Shown: positions 26,779 through 37,115, counted from the stretch's first letter. The stretch: DNA of 64,000 nt from AP-15 sp963703665 (GCA_963703665.1 CAVPFB010000003.1:835118-899117); one strand, 5' to 3'. A program made the numbers and translations. The notes: generated from the letters alone by a model not told the origin.

Positions 26779-27825
26779 TCAAGGCCGGCTCGTCACCATG
26801 GCGCGCCGCGCCGCCCGACCCGCCGGCCACCCGGCACGCGTCAACGCGTCACGTTCGGAGGCGGGCATGCCGCACGGACCGGCGGCCAGCTCGCACCCGC
26901 ATGCCTCGTCCAATGCGAAGTCGCGGAACGCTGCAATGCGTTGATCCTGACGCACCGTCCCGGTATCCCGCCAGGTCAGGGCGATCAGGTTCGCGGCCTT
27001 GGCGACGACGCGGCTGGCGAAAGGCCGCACGAGCCGGCCCGCAGCCAGCTCCGCATCGACCATCGGCGAGCGCCCGAGGGCGATTCCCAGCCCGTCCACC
27101 GCCGCCGACAGGGCCACGCCGAAATGGCTGAACTTGAGCTGACGGACGGGGGCCACGCGCGACAGCCCGAACCGGTCGAGCCACGTCGACCAGGTAAATT
27201 CCGGATCCTCGATTTCTGCCGAGTCGCATTCGATCAGCGTGTGCGGCAGCAGGTCTTCCGGCGCTCGCAACCGCAGCTTCCCGTCGCGCAGCGACGGCGC
27301 GCAGACCGGAAAGACGATCTCGTGGAGCAGCGGCATCTCCACCGCATTGCGGCCCGGTTGTCGCGCCACCCGCTTCACTACCGCTACATCGATCCCGTCG
27401 CGCCGCAGATCGGGTTCTCGGCCGTCCACGGCGGCGATCCGCACCTCGATCTCGGGATGGAGAGCGGCGAACCGCCCCAGGCGAGGCACCAGCCACCAGG
27501 CGGCGAAGGCGGCCGGCGCGGCGATGGTCAGGACGCCGACCCGGCGGCGGCTGCGCACACGTTCACTCGCGAGCAACATGCTGTCGAGCCCGGCCCGCAC
27601 GCCGTCGAGCAGGGTCCGCCCGTCGGGCGCCAACTCGATCCCGCGATGCCGGCGCTCGAACACGCGCGCGCCCAGATGCTCCTCGAGCGCGCGGATCTGA
27701 TGGCTGACGGCACTCTGGGTCAGCGCCAGCTCATCCGCTGCGCGGGTGAACGAGAGATGCCGGGCGACGGCTTCGAAGGTGCGCAGGGTGCCGAGCGGCG
27801 GAAGCGAGCGAAAGGGGCTGGGCAT
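26779..27825 (-). CDS. LysR-family transcriptional regulator (GcvA-like)
   Basis: A 348-residue regulator. The N-terminal helix-turn-helix (residues 1-65: LRTFEAVARHLSFTRAADEL, TQSAVSHQIRALEEHLGARVF) is followed by a periplasmic-binding-like effector domain. The PPLGTLRTFEAVARHLSFT start and the internal SHQIRALE are typical of the GcvA/AmpR branch. The start at 27825 is where the family begins; the open frame extends further upstream. It diverges from an MFS gene 109 bases away, the usual target of such a regulator. A C-terminal extension of about 40 residues (GCELAAGPCG...) is unusual. Confidence 0.88.
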   Translation of the reverse strand: MPSPFRSLPPLGTLRTFEAVARHLSFTRAADELALTQSAVSHQIRALEEHLGARVFERRHRGIELAPDGRTLLDGVRAGLDSMLLASERVRSRRRVGVLTIAAPAAFAAWWLVPRLGRFAALHPEIEVRIAAVDGREPDLRRDGIDVAVVKRVARQPGRNAVEMPLLHEIVFPVCAPSLRDGKLRLRAPEDLLPHTLIECDSAEIEDPEFTWSTWLDRFGLSRVAPVRQLKFSHFGVALSAAVDGLGIALGRSPMVDAELAAGRLVRPFASRVVAKAANLIALTWRDTGTVRQDQRIAAFRDFALDEACGCELAAGPCGMPASERDALTRAGWPAGRAARRAMVTSRP

Positions 27826-27934
27826 GAGCTCCTCGCATGAATTGCACTCATCCAAGTGTGACGAGACACCATTAGCACCGGATCTGACGGCTGACCTAAC
27901 ATTCTGCCAGCTCATCCAGGCGAAATGGAAGAGA

Positions 27935-29420
27935 ATGGCACGGAACCGACCGGGGGGCGGTCTGCCCGAGGCGATCGATCGAGCCGGCAGCCGGAGCGCT
28001 CCCGCCGGGTGGGGGGTCCTGTTCGGCGCCGGCAACCTCGGGCCGCTCCTGGTGGTCACCGGCGGCGTCCTGATCCACGCGCTCTCGTTGCGGGTCGTCG
28101 CGACGGTGCTGCCGTCGGCGGTGGCCGAAATCGGTGGACTCAGGTTTTTTACCTGGACGCTTACGGTTGCGTTCGTCGGGGCGATCTGGGGCGCGGCGTT
28201 CGCGGCGCCGCTGGCAGGGAGGCGAGGGCTGCGCGGAGCGTATCGGGCGAGCCTGCTGCTGTTCGCCTCCGGCAGCGCCGCCTGCGCGCTGGCGCCGACG
28301 ATCGGGTTTTTCCTCGCCGGGCGAGCGCTGCAAGGGCTGGGCGGCGGTTTGCTGACGGCACTCGCCTACACCACTATCCGGCGGGTCTTTCCGGCGGATC
28401 TGCATACCCGTGCAATCACCGCGGTGTCCAGCATCTGGGGCGTGGGCGCCCTGTGCGGACCGCTGCTCGGCGGCATCCTCGCCGGATGGGGTCTGTGGCG
28501 CTGGGCCTTCTGGATCGATGTCCCGGTCGCCGCGGCGGTGGCGCTGCTCGGCGAACGGACCGCGCTCGCCCGCGCCGGTGCCGCGGCGGGCGCCACCGGC
28601 CCGATCGCCGCGATCGGCTTCGGACGGCTCGGCCTTCTCGGCGCCGCGGTTCTGGCCGTAGCCGTCGGCGGAGCCTCGGGACGGGCGCTGACCAGCGGAT
28701 TTGGACTGCTCGCCGGCACCCTCTTGCTGCTGGCCATGCTCGCCATCGATGGCGTTGCCGATCCGCACGCGGGGCGCTCGCGCCTGCTGCCGACCGGGGC
28801 CTTCAACCCCGAAAGCGCGCTGGGGGCGGTGTCGCTGGCGATGGCGCTGATGGCGGGAAGCACGACAGCAGCCCTTTACGTCCCCTATGTGGTCACCGCA
28901 ATCGGCGGGCATCCGCCGATCACCGGCGGCTATCTGAACGCGGACGTGGCCGTCGCCTGGACACTGGCAGCCTTCGCCACCGCCTCGGCAGGGCCGGGAT
29001 CGGCGCGTCGTTGGATCGTTTGCGGGCCGGTGATGATCGCGTTCGGTCTGGTGCTGACGGGATGGAGCTTGCAGCGCGGTTCGCTGGTGCTGATCGCCGC
29101 AACGCTGTTTCCGGTCGGTGCGGGGGTCGGAGTCGCCTGGGCGCATCTGTGCAGCCTGATGATGGCATCGGCAAAGGCGGCGGAGCGGGACATCGCCAGC
29201 GCCTTCATCTCGACCCTGCAGCTGATCGCCCAGGCCTTCACCTCGGCTTTGTCGGGAATGGTCGCAAACCTCGCCGGCTTCGCCGATCCCGACGCTCGGT
29301 GCTGCCGGGGTGACGCGATCGGTGGTGTGGGTGTTCCTGGTGTTTTCACTGCTTTCAGCCGCGGCATTGCCCGCCGCGATCCGCGCCGTCCGTCAGCTTT
29401 GCCCGCGGGTCGCGAGATAG
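27935..29420 (+). CDS. MFS transporter, DHA2-like, frameshifted at about 29288
   Basis: A transporter of about 14 helices and roughly 495 residues once joined. Motifs: VVATVLPSAVAEIGG in helix 1, FLAGRALQGLGGGLLTALAY in helix 4 and VSSIWGVGALCGPLLGGILAGWGLWRWAFWI (motif C region), typical of drug/proton antiporters of the DHA2 type. Removing one C from the CCC at 29288-29290 restores DPTLGAAGVTRSVVWVFLVF and a stop at 29418-29420 that coincides with the right copy of the 18-bp repeat. Divergent from the LysR gene, which probably controls it. Confidence 0.8.
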
Positions 29421-30196
29421 ATCAGGATGGCCGCCGCGGCGGCCACGTTGAGCGACTGCATCCGGCCGGCGCCGGGGATGGTCACCAGCTCATCGCAGGC
29501 GGCGAGTGTTGCCGGGGCGAGCCCTGTCTCCTCATTGCCGAGGATCAACGCCGGCGGTCTGATGCCCTTGCCCCCGGCCGGGGGTGGGCACCGTCCCAGC
29601 GCGGCGCCGAGAATGCGGTATCCTCGGCGCAACCCCGTCAAGGCCTGGGGCAGCGGCGCCTGGTAAAGGGTCACACGGTCGAGCCCGCCCTCGGCCATGC
29701 GGTAGCTCGCATCGGAAGGGAGCGCCTGGTCCGGGCGGTCGGCGAGCACGATCCGTTCGATCCCGAAAAATGCGGCGGTGCGGGCGATCGCACCCAGATT
29801 GTGCGGGTTGCCGACGCCGTCGAGCACCAGCAACGGTTTTCCGTCCTGGGCCCAGCCCGATGCCGTCGCCGAATCCAAGGCTGCCAGCGGCTGCGGCCGG
29901 GCGATCGCGGCGACGCCGCCATGCAGAAGGGTGCCGGCGACGCGCGCGAGCTCGGCCGCGTCGACCTCGCGATAGGGCTTGCGGGCATGCGCCAGCGCCG
30001 CACAGAAAAGGCCGACCTCGCCGCGCAACCCGGGTTCGAAGTAAAGCCGCTCGACCCGGCCGGGATCGCGCTCGAAGAGCGCGCTGACCGCGGCGAGCCC
30101 GCATACGCGCGACAGCGCGCGCTGGTGCAGCCGCGCCCCCGCGCCATCCCGGTGTCGGCGGTGCGATTCCTCAGCAACGCGAACGCGTCCCGACAT
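29393..30196 (-). CDS. TrmH-family RNA 2'-O-methyltransferase (SpoU class)
   Basis: A 267-residue SPOUT methyltransferase that methylates ribose 2'-OH in rRNA or tRNA. Knot motifs are intact: LVLDGVGNPHNLGAIARTAAFFG (motif 1), ALILGNEETGLA (motif 2) and IPGAGRMQSLNVAAAAAILIYLATRG (motif 3). The N-terminus (30-100) is an L30e-like substrate-binding domain (CGLAAVSALFERDPGRVERL). It is similar to RlmB-like proteins, but target assignment needs an alignment. Its end overlaps the convergent MFS gene by 28 bases. Confidence 0.85.
   Translation of the reverse strand: MSGRVRVAEESHRRHRDGAGARLHQRALSRVCGLAAVSALFERDPGRVERLYFEPGLRGEVGLFCAALAHARKPYREVDAAELARVAGTLLHGGVAAIARPQPLAALDSATASGWAQDGKPLLVLDGVGNPHNLGAIARTAAFFGIERIVLADRPDQALPSDASYRMAEGGLDRVTLYQAPLPQALTGLRRGYRILGAALGRCPPPAGGKGIRPPALILGNEETGLAPATLAACDELVTIPGAGRMQSLNVAAAAAILIYLATRGQS
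29411..29428. repeat. 18-bp direct repeat, right copy
   Basis: Identical to 26739-26756. It contains the corrected stop codon of the MFS gene and, on the other strand, codes for part of the C-terminus of the TrmH-family methylase (ILIYLATR). The two copies enclose 2.65 kb carrying only the lysR-MFS pair. Confidence 0.85.
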
Positions 30197-30232
30197 GGCG
30201 ATGCGCGACCAGCCCCGTCCGTTGCGGCGCGC

Positions 30233-31386
30233 CTATTCGATGACGATGCGAGGCGGCGGGCGGCCGACTGCGGCGGCGCCGGAAACCTTTTCCCAGATGC
30301 GCCGGGCGATGGCGCGAAATACCAATGAGTGCGGGTTGTCGGGGTCGGATACGGTGATCGGGCGGCCGTCGTCCGAGGTCTCGCGGATCTGGAGGTCGAG
30401 CGGCACTTCGCCGAGGAACTCGGTGCCCAGCCGCTCGGCCTCGCGGCGGGCGCCGCCATGGCTGAAGATCTCGCTGCGGCCGCCGCAATGCGGGCACAGG
30501 AAATAGCTCATGTTCTCGACGATGCCGAGCACCGGGACCTCGACCTGGCGGAACATGTTGAGTCCCTTGCGCGCGTCCAGGAGGGCGATGTCCTGCGGCG
30601 TCGAGACGATGACCGCGCCGGCCAGCGGCACCTGCTGGGCCATGGTCAGCTGCGCGTCGCCGGTGCCGGGCGGCATGTCGACGACCATGATGTCGAGCGT
30701 GCCCCAATCGACCTCGCGCAGCATCTGCTGCAACGCGCTCATCACCATCGGCCCACGCCAGATCATCGGCCGGTCCTCGGGCACCAGAAAGCCCATCGAC
30801 ATGCAGCGCAGGCCGTAATTTTCGAGCGGGATCAGCCGCTTGCCGTCGGGCGAGGAGGGGCGGCGGCCGGAGATCCCCAGCATCCGCGGCATCGACGGGC
30901 CGTAGATGTCGGCGTCGAGCACCCCGACCATGAGCCCGTTCGCCTTCAGCGCCAGCGCCAGATTGGCGGCGACCGTCGACTTGCCGACCCCGCCCTTGCC
31001 CGAGGCGACCGCGACGATCGCGCCGACGCCGGGGACGGCACCACGCTGCTGGCGGCCCGGGGGTGGGGGGCTGCGCCGCGGCCGTGCGGGGCGGCGGCTG
31101 CGGCGCGGGGCCGGCGCCCCGGCGCGGCGCGCGGCGCCGACTGCGCGGTCAAGACCGCGGTCACCGAGAGCACGTCGGGCAGCGCCTCGACCGCCTTTTC
31201 GGCGGCTTTGCGCAGCGGCTCGAGCCGCGGGCCGCGCTCGGGCTCGACCTCGATCGAAAAGGCGACGTTGCCGTCGCGGATCGCCATCCCCGAAACCATG
31301 CCGAGCGAAACGATGTCGGCACCCTTGTCGGGGTCACCGACGGCCGAGAGCGCCTCGAGAATCTGTTGTTCGGTGATTGCGGCCAT
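30233..31386 (-). CDS. apbC: Mrp/ApbC iron-sulfur cluster carrier ATPase, frameshifted near 31059-31070
   Basis: MRP-family P-loop ATPase that carries Fe-S clusters, about 380 residues once joined. The N-terminal MIP18-like domain (31386 to about 31100) has ILEALSAVGDPDKGADIVSLGMV. A frame change in G-runs at 31059-31063/31065-31070 separates it from the ATPase domain, where AVASGKGGVGKSTVAANLALAL (P-loop) occurs upstream of MVGVLDADIYGPSMPRML. C-x-x-C in FLCPHCGG is the cluster-binding pair, and MPPGTGDAQLTMAQ is present. Divergent from hflK. All motifs are intact, so a sequencing indel is probable. Confidence 0.88.
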
Positions 31387-31712
31387 CTGGTTCCTCTGGC
31401 CCTAGGGTGGAAAGCGCCGGGCGGGAAGCGCCGGAGCGAGCACAGCGCCCAACGGAAGACAGCGCCGGACGGACACCTGCCGACGAGCACGGCGACGGCG
31501 CGATCTGCGCAGCAGCCGCTGTGCGCGAAGTTGGCGCCAGCCGCCGCGACCATGCGGCGAGCCGCGGGCGACACTCGGGATTTGGGGCCGCCGGCAGCTC
31601 TTGACAACACCCGCGTGCGCCCTCTATCGGGTCGTCCGTCGGCGCGCCGCGCTCTCCCACCGCGGCCAAGGCCGGCACGGTCGGGCGCGGCGGCGCGGAA
31701 AGGTTCAGGTCG

Positions 31713-32957
31713 ATGTTCTGGCTAAGTCAGGGCGGCGGCCCGTGGGGCGGCGGCCCCCGCGGCGGCGGCCCGTGGGGCGGCGGCCCCCGCAACAACGGCG
31801 GCGGGTCCGGCCCGCGCAGCCGCGGCCCGAGCCCCCCGATTTCGAGGAATTGCTGCGGCGCGGCCAGGGCCGGTTCCGCCGCGTCCTGCCGGGCGGGTTC
31901 GGCACCGGCGCCGGGATCGCGATCGTCCTCATCGCGATCCTCGTGATCTGGTTGGCGAGCGGGTTCTATCGCGTCCAGCCCGACGAGGTCGGCATCGTGC
32001 TGCGCTTCGGCGCCTACAACCGCACGACCCAGCCCGGCCTCAACTATCATCTGCCGGACCCGATCGAGTCGGTGCTGACGCCGAGCGTCACCCGCGTCAA
32101 CCGCATCGAGATCGGCTACCGCTCCGCCGAGACCGAGGCCGGCCGCGAGGCGTCGGGGCGCCAGGTGCCGGAAGAGGCGCTGATGCTGACCGGCGACGAG
32201 AACATCGTCGACATCAACTTTACGGTCTTTTGGGTGATCAAGGACGCGAAGTCTTATCTGTTCAACATCCGCGACCCGGAGACTGACGGTCAAATCGGCG
32301 GCCGAAAGCGCGATGCGCGAGGTGATCGGCGAGACCCCGATCGCCCAGGCATTGGCAGAAGGGCGCGCCAAGATCGAGGCCGACACGCAGAAGCTGCTGC
32401 AGTCGATCCTCGACAGCTACGGCGCCGGGATCGAGGTCACCCAGCTGCAGCTGCAGCGGGTCGACCCGCCCGCCGAGGTCATCGACGCCTATCGCGACGT
32501 TCAGGCGGCACTCGCCGACCGCGCGCGGCTGCGCAACGAAGCCGAGACCTACCGCAACGGCATCCTTCCCGGCGCGCGCGGCGACGCGGTGCAGATCGAG
32601 CAGCAGGCGGCGGCTTATCGCTTGGCGACGGTCGCCCGCGCGCAGGGCGACGCCTCCCGTTTCCTCTCGGTCTATAACGCCTTCAAGGTGGCCAAGGACG
32701 TGACCAGCGAGCGGCTCTACCTCGAGACCATGGAGCAGGTGCTGAAGAACAGCAACAAGGTGATCATCGACAAATCCGCGCAAGGCGGGAACGGGGTGCT
32801 GCCCTATCTGCCGCTGCCGGCCCTGGGCGGCGGCGGGGCAAAGCCCGGCGCCCCAGGCGCGCCGAGCCCGCCCGATACCGGATCCCCAGGCGCCGTCATG
32901 CCGCCCCAATCGTCGGACGCGACGATCCCGGGGCTGCCGCCCAGCAGCGGGCAGTAA
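31713..32957 (+). CDS. hflK: HflK, regulator of FtsH protease, two frameshifts
   Basis: SPFH-domain membrane protein, about 413 residues when repaired. From 31713: a Gly-Pro-rich N-terminus (FWLSQGGGPWGGGPRGGGPWG), a frame change in the C6 run at 31832-31837, then PDFEELLRRGQGRF, one transmembrane helix (IAIVLIAILVIWLASGFY), and the SPFH domain (PDEVGIVLRFGAYNRTTQPGL). An extra G near 32285 breaks the frame after NIRDPE; the sequence resumes TVKSAAESAMREVIGETPIAQALAEGR and ends with a Pro-rich tail. With HflC it forms a periplasmic complex around FtsH. Neighbouring hflC and degP fit the conserved order. Confidence 0.88.
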
Positions 32958-33012
32958 TGGCAGCGATGAATGATGGGTCGGCGATCAGGACTTGCGCGAT
33001 GAGGGCCGCCCG

Positions 33013-33945
33013 GTGAGCCGGCGGGCTCTCTTCGGCCTCGCCGCGGCCCTCGTCGTCGCCGGCATCTTCGCGATGAGCTCGCTGTTCATTGTCGATCAGA
33101 CCGAGCAGGCGCTGGTGCTTCAGTTCGGCCAGCCGCTGCGGGTGATTCGCACGCCCGGGCTGTGGGTCAAAAAGCCGTTCATTCAGAACGTGATCCTCTA
33201 CGACAAACGCCTGCTCGATTTCGAGCCGCCGCCCGAGGAGGTCATCGGCGCCGATCAGAAGCGGCTGATCGTCGACACCTATGCGCGCTATCGCATCACC
33301 AACCCGCTGCTGTTCTACCAGACCGTCGCCTCGGAGCTGATCGTGCGGGCCCGGCTCGGCGCGCTGGTCAGCGGCAGCCTGCGGCAAATCATCGGCAATG
33401 TGACCTTGTCGGCATTGCTGTCGCCGGAGCGGGCGACGATCATGCGCGAGATCCGCGACGAGGTCGCCGGCGAGGCGAAGTCCTTCGGCATCGATGTCGT
33501 CGATGTCCGCATCCGCCGTGCCGATCTGCCGCCGCAGAACAGCGAGGCGATCTACGCCCGCATGCGCTCCGAGCGCCAGCAGCAGGCGGCCCTCTACCGC
33601 GGCGAGGGCGCCCAGGCGGCGAAGACCGTCCGCGCCAACGCCGACCGCGAACGGACAGTCATCCTCGCCGACGCGCAGCGCGACGCACAGAAGGTGCGTG
33701 GCGACGGCGATGCCAAGGCGATCGAGATTTACGCCAAGGCTTATGATCAGGATAAGGATTTCTTTGCTTTTTACCGGTCGCTGCAGGCCTATCGCGACGC
33801 GCTCGAAGGTCACGACACCTCGTTCGTGCTGACCCCGCAGAGCAACTTTTTCCGCTTCTTCAACAACCTCGACGGCGCGCCCGCCACCCGCCAGACCGCC
33901 GCGCCCGAGCCGCCGCCGGGGCCGGCGAAAGCCGCTCCGAAGTGA
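33013..33945 (+). CDS. hflC: HflC, regulator of FtsH protease
   Basis: A 310-residue SPFH protein, partner of HflK. One N-terminal helix (ALFGLAAALVVAGIFAMSSLFIV) leads to the SPFH domain (VDQTEQALVLQFGQPLRVI, PGLWVKKPFIQNVILYDKRLL), then a coiled-coil region (RMRSERQQQAALYRGEGAQAA) and DKDFFAFYRSLQAYRDAL. The GTG at 33013 is favoured by a GAGGG sequence upstream; a TTG at 32992 is possible. The C-terminal Pro/Ala tail (residues about 285-310) is not conserved. Confidence 0.92.
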   Translation: MSRRALFGLAAALVVAGIFAMSSLFIVDQTEQALVLQFGQPLRVIRTPGLWVKKPFIQNVILYDKRLLDFEPPPEEVIGADQKRLIVDTYARYRITNPLLFYQTVASELIVRARLGALVSGSLRQIIGNVTLSALLSPERATIMREIRDEVAGEAKSFGIDVVDVRIRRADLPPQNSEAIYARMRSERQQQAALYRGEGAQAAKTVRANADRERTVILADAQRDAQKVRGDGDAKAIEIYAKAYDQDKDFFAFYRSLQAYRDALEGHDTSFVLTPQSNFFRFFNNLDGAPATRQTAAPEPPPGPAKAAPK

Positions 33946-34030
33946 GCCGGGCGCCGGGCCGGATCTGCCGGCTTGCGCGCCGGCCGCCGCCATGGCGACG
34001 CCGCCGCCCCCGAGAGCGGCTCCCAGCGCG

Positions 34031-34216
34031 ATGAGCGATTTGGGGACCGCGTTGGCCCTTGTCCTGGTGATCGAGGGCTGTCTCTATGCGCTGTTCCCGG
34101 AAGGCATGAAGCGGGCTGCGGCGCGCGCCGTCGCAGTCCCACCGCAGGCATTGCGGATGGCCGGCCTGGCCGCCGCCTGCGCCGGCGTCGCCCTCGTCTG
34201 GCTGGTGCGCCGCTGA
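34031..34216 (+). CDS. DUF2065 small membrane protein (YjeT-like)
   Basis: A 61-residue protein with two transmembrane helices: LGTALALVLVIEGCLYALFP and ALRMAGLAAACAGVALVWLVRR, joined by GMKRAAARAVAVPPQ. This matches the DUF2065 family, whose genes often follow hflC. Function unknown; position suggests a link with the FtsH-HflKC complex. Start at 34031 by family similarity. Confidence 0.85.
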   Translation: MSDLGTALALVLVIEGCLYALFPEGMKRAAARAVAVPPQALRMAGLAAACAGVALVWLVRR

Positions 34217-34364
34217 CCCGCCGCGCCCTGACTCGTCGGATACTTGTGGATCGGCGGGCTGATAAAGCAGCTGGCCTGGCGGGCTCTTCTACCCTAAGCT
34301 CGTGCGAAACCTGCGAAGTATTGCACCCCGGACAATGGTCCGAACCGGACGAGCGGGGTCCAGG

Positions 34365-35894
34365 ATGAGGAGCCGATCGGTGCCGTCCCGACCCCCGACC
34401 CTGGTGCGCCGCATGGTGGCCGCCGCATTCGCCGCGTTCCTGATCGCTGTTCCGGCGGCGGTTGCGACCGGCCCGGCCATGGCCCGGCCGGCTCCCGACA
34501 GCTTTGCCGATCTCGCCGCCAGGCTGTTGCCGTCGGTGGTCAACATTTCGACGACGCAGACCTTGAAGCCCGCCGCCGGCGACGAAGCCACACCAAATAT
34601 GCCGCAATTTCCGCCGGGCTCACCGTTTGAAAAATTCTTTCACGACTTTCTCGAGCACGGCCTGCCCAAGGGCGACCAGCCCGACCTCGAACCGCGGCGG
34701 GCGACCTCGCTCGGCTCCGGCTTCATCATCGACCCGGCGGGCTACATCGTCACCAACAACCATGTCATCGCCGATGCCGATCAGATCACCGTGATCCTGC
34801 ACGACAACACCAACCTGCGGGCCACCGTCGTCGGCCGCGACACCAAGACCGACATTGCGCTATTGAAGGTCACGGCGCGCGAGCCGCTGACCGCCGCAGT
34901 CTGGGGCAACAGCGACGCCGCCCGCGTCGGCGACTGGGTGCTGGCGATCGGCAACCCGTTCGGGCTCGGCGGCAGCGTCACCGCCGGCATCTTGTCGGCC
35001 CGTCAGCGCGACATCAATTCGGGCCCCTACGACGACTTTCTGCAGACCGACGCGCCGATCAACCGCGGCAATTCGGGCGGCCCGATGTTCGACATGGACG
35101 GCCAGGTCATCGGCATCAACACCGCGATCTATTCGCCCTCCGGCGGCTCGATCGGGATCGGCTTTGCGATCCCCTCGACGCTGGCCGAAGACGTCGTCTC
35201 CGAGCTGAAGAACGAAAAAGACCATACCGTGCACCGCGGCTGGCTCGGGGTGCGCATCCAGGCGGTGACCGACGAGATCGCCGAAAGCCTCGGCCTTGAC
35301 AAGGCGAAGGGCGCGCTGGTCGCCAGCGTCACCGACAAGGGGCCGGCGCAGACCGCCGGCATCGAGCCCGGCGACGTGGTTCTGACCTTCAACGGCAAGG
35401 ATGTCAGCGACATGCGGCGCCTGCCGCGACTGGTTGCCGAGACTCCGGTCGACAAGACCGTGGCCGTGATCCTGTGGCGCAAACGGGCCGAGACCACGGT
35501 CAAGGTCACGGTCGGCAAGCTGCAGGAGAGCGATCAGCAGCTGGCGAGCACGCAGGAGCCGCCGAAGAAAACCGGCGACCGCTCAGCCGGCCGGGTCAAG
35601 GCGCTGGGGCTGACGCTTTCCGGCATTACCCCGGAGCTCAAGGACAAGTTTTCCCTGGCCGACGACGCCAAGGGCGTGGTCGTCGTCGACGTCGCCCAAA
35701 ACAGCTCGGCGGCCGACAAGGGTGTGCGACCGGGCGACGTGATCATGGAGGCGGCGCAGCAGGAGGTGAAGAGCCCGCAGGAAGTCACCAGCAGGATCGA
35801 CACCGAGAAAAAAGCCGGGCGCAAATCAATCCTGTTGCTGGTCGAGCGGCAGGGCGATCTGCGCTTTGTCGCGCTGCGCATCGACCAAAGCTGA
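34365..35894 (+). CDS. Periplasmic serine endoprotease DegP/DegQ
   Basis: HtrA-family protease, 509 residues from the ATG at 34365 (a GTG 21 codons upstream is possible). A signal peptide (VRRMVAAAFAAFLIAVPAAVATGPAMA) is followed by the trypsin-like domain with triad His133 (NNHVIAD), Asp163 (TDIALLKV) and Ser237 (NRGNSGGPM). Two PDZ domains lie at about 265-350 (WLGVRIQAVTDEIAESLGL) and 395-500 (DAKGVVVVDVAQNSSAADKGV). It degrades or refolds damaged periplasmic proteins. Downstream of hflKC and DUF2065, as in many alphaproteobacteria. Confidence 0.92.
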   Translation: MRSRSVPSRPPTLVRRMVAAAFAAFLIAVPAAVATGPAMARPAPDSFADLAARLLPSVVNISTTQTLKPAAGDEATPNMPQFPPGSPFEKFFHDFLEHGLPKGDQPDLEPRRATSLGSGFIIDPAGYIVTNNHVIADADQITVILHDNTNLRATVVGRDTKTDIALLKVTAREPLTAAVWGNSDAARVGDWVLAIGNPFGLGGSVTAGILSARQRDINSGPYDDFLQTDAPINRGNSGGPMFDMDGQVIGINTAIYSPSGGSIGIGFAIPSTLAEDVVSELKNEKDHTVHRGWLGVRIQAVTDEIAESLGLDKAKGALVASVTDKGPAQTAGIEPGDVVLTFNGKDVSDMRRLPRLVAETPVDKTVAVILWRKRAETTVKVTVGKLQESDQQLASTQEPPKKTGDRSAGRVKALGLTLSGITPELKDKFSLADDAKGVVVVDVAQNSSAADKGVRPGDVIMEAAQQEVKSPQEVTSRIDTEKKAGRKSILLLVERQGDLRFVALRIDQS

Positions 35895-35936
35895 CTGCCT
35901 GGCGAGGCCTGGCGAGGCCCCCCGGTCGCTGCCGCC

Positions 35937-37115
35937 TCAGGCTGTGGTGCGTTCCGGCTCGACCAGCGCCGCGGTCGCCAAGACAGTCGCGTAATAGCGA
36001 CGCAACATGATGATGGTTGCTGCGACACCCGCCAGCGCCAGAAGAACGCCGACCGACAATGGCATGCCGAGCCGGACGGCCAACGCGGCGGCAAGAAGAC
36101 CCGACGCGCCACCCACGTCCCAGCCGCCCTCGGTCGCGACGTGGAAGCGAAGCGTGCACGGAGAGCGCTTGGCCAGCGTGTACACCGCCGTCATCAGCGT
36201 GGGTATGTAAAGGCACCCGGCAAAAGCTCCGAGTGCCGTTGCCGCGACGGCGATCGCGGCATGGCCCACCGCGACGGCGCGCAACACGACGACCAGTCCA
36301 AAGGTGACGAACGCGTACCAAACCGCCCGCCCGCCGTGGCCGGCGTCGATGTGCCGCCCGAGGGTGAGGCCGCCGACCGCGCCGGCGAGTGCCGCGACCG
36401 CCAACGCTCCCCCGTAGGCGAGGAGGTTCTGGTCGAGCGAAACGAACAGCGCGATCTGCCACACGAACACGAAACCCGCGGCGGTCCATCCGTCCGCCAT
36501 AAACAGCAGAATGCCGGGCAGCGCGGCCCTGAGCGCGCCGGCGGCGCGCGGCGCCACCTTGACGTCAGGGGCCCGCAGCAGCGGCAGAGCCGCGAGCGCT
36601 GCGATGAGCGATGTTGCGCCGAACGCGACGCGCGGCCCGAACGTGACCAGCATCCAACCGGTCGCAACCGGGCTGACGACGCCGACAATCGCGGCGATCG
36701 CTTCGCGCACGCCGACCTGATGACCGCGCAGCTCGTCGTCGCCGAGCGCCGCGAAATACGCGTGATACGTCGTCCAATAGACCGTGTCGCCGACAGCCGC
36801 GACGGCAACCAGCATCGCCAAAGTGATGCCGACGCCATGGACCTCGGCCAGAAACGGGTACTGCGCGGCGCTGAGCAGGGTTCCGACGACGACCATTGCG
36901 CGCAAGCCGTGCCGCACCGCGATCCGAACGACGAGCGGGCGAATGATAAAACGCCCGAGCAGGATCAGCGCCAGCGAGACAAGAGCGCCCGGCAGCGAAA
37001 CCCCAGACTTCAGAAGATATATGAGAAAAAACGCACCGCCGCCGGTCAACGCGATGCAATAAATCCCATAATGTAAATTCAGGAGGTTTACTGTCCGGTT
37101 GCGGAAGAACGCCAT
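35937..37115 (-). CDS. MFS transporter
   Basis: A 392-residue major facilitator with about 12 hydrophobic segments. The start at 37115 (MAFFRNRTVNLLNLHYGIYCI) is preferred over a TTG four codons upstream. Features: GRFIIRPLVVRIAVRHGLRA between helices 2 and 3 (the MFS A-motif place) and TTYHAYFAALGDDELRGHQVGVREA in the first half. Substrate unknown. It is convergent with degP (42 bases between). Base composition in and just upstream of the gene (37,000-37,250) is lower in GC than in the neighbours, hinting at a separate history. Confidence 0.75.
   Translation of the reverse strand: MAFFRNRTVNLLNLHYGIYCIALTGGGAFFLIYLLKSGVSLPGALVSLALILLGRFIIRPLVVRIAVRHGLRAMVVVGTLLSAAQYPFLAEVHGVGITLAMLVAVAAVGDTVYWTTYHAYFAALGDDELRGHQVGVREAIAAIVGVVSPVATGWMLVTFGPRVAFGATSLIAALAALPLLRAPDVKVAPRAAGALRAALPGILLFMADGWTAAGFVFVWQIALFVSLDQNLLAYGGALAVAALAGAVGGLTLGRHIDAGHGGRAVWYAFVTFGLVVVLRAVAVGHAAIAVAATALGAFAGCLYIPTLMTAVYTLAKRSPCTLRFHVATEGGWDVGGASGLLAAALAVRLGMPLSVGVLLALAGVAATIIMLRRYYATVLATAALVEPERTTA

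Noticed and set aside
27746..30328. An 860-codon open frame over the MFS gene and beyond
   Set aside because: After about 29290 the frame runs antisense through the TrmH-family gene; the real MFS end lies in another frame to the stop at 29420.
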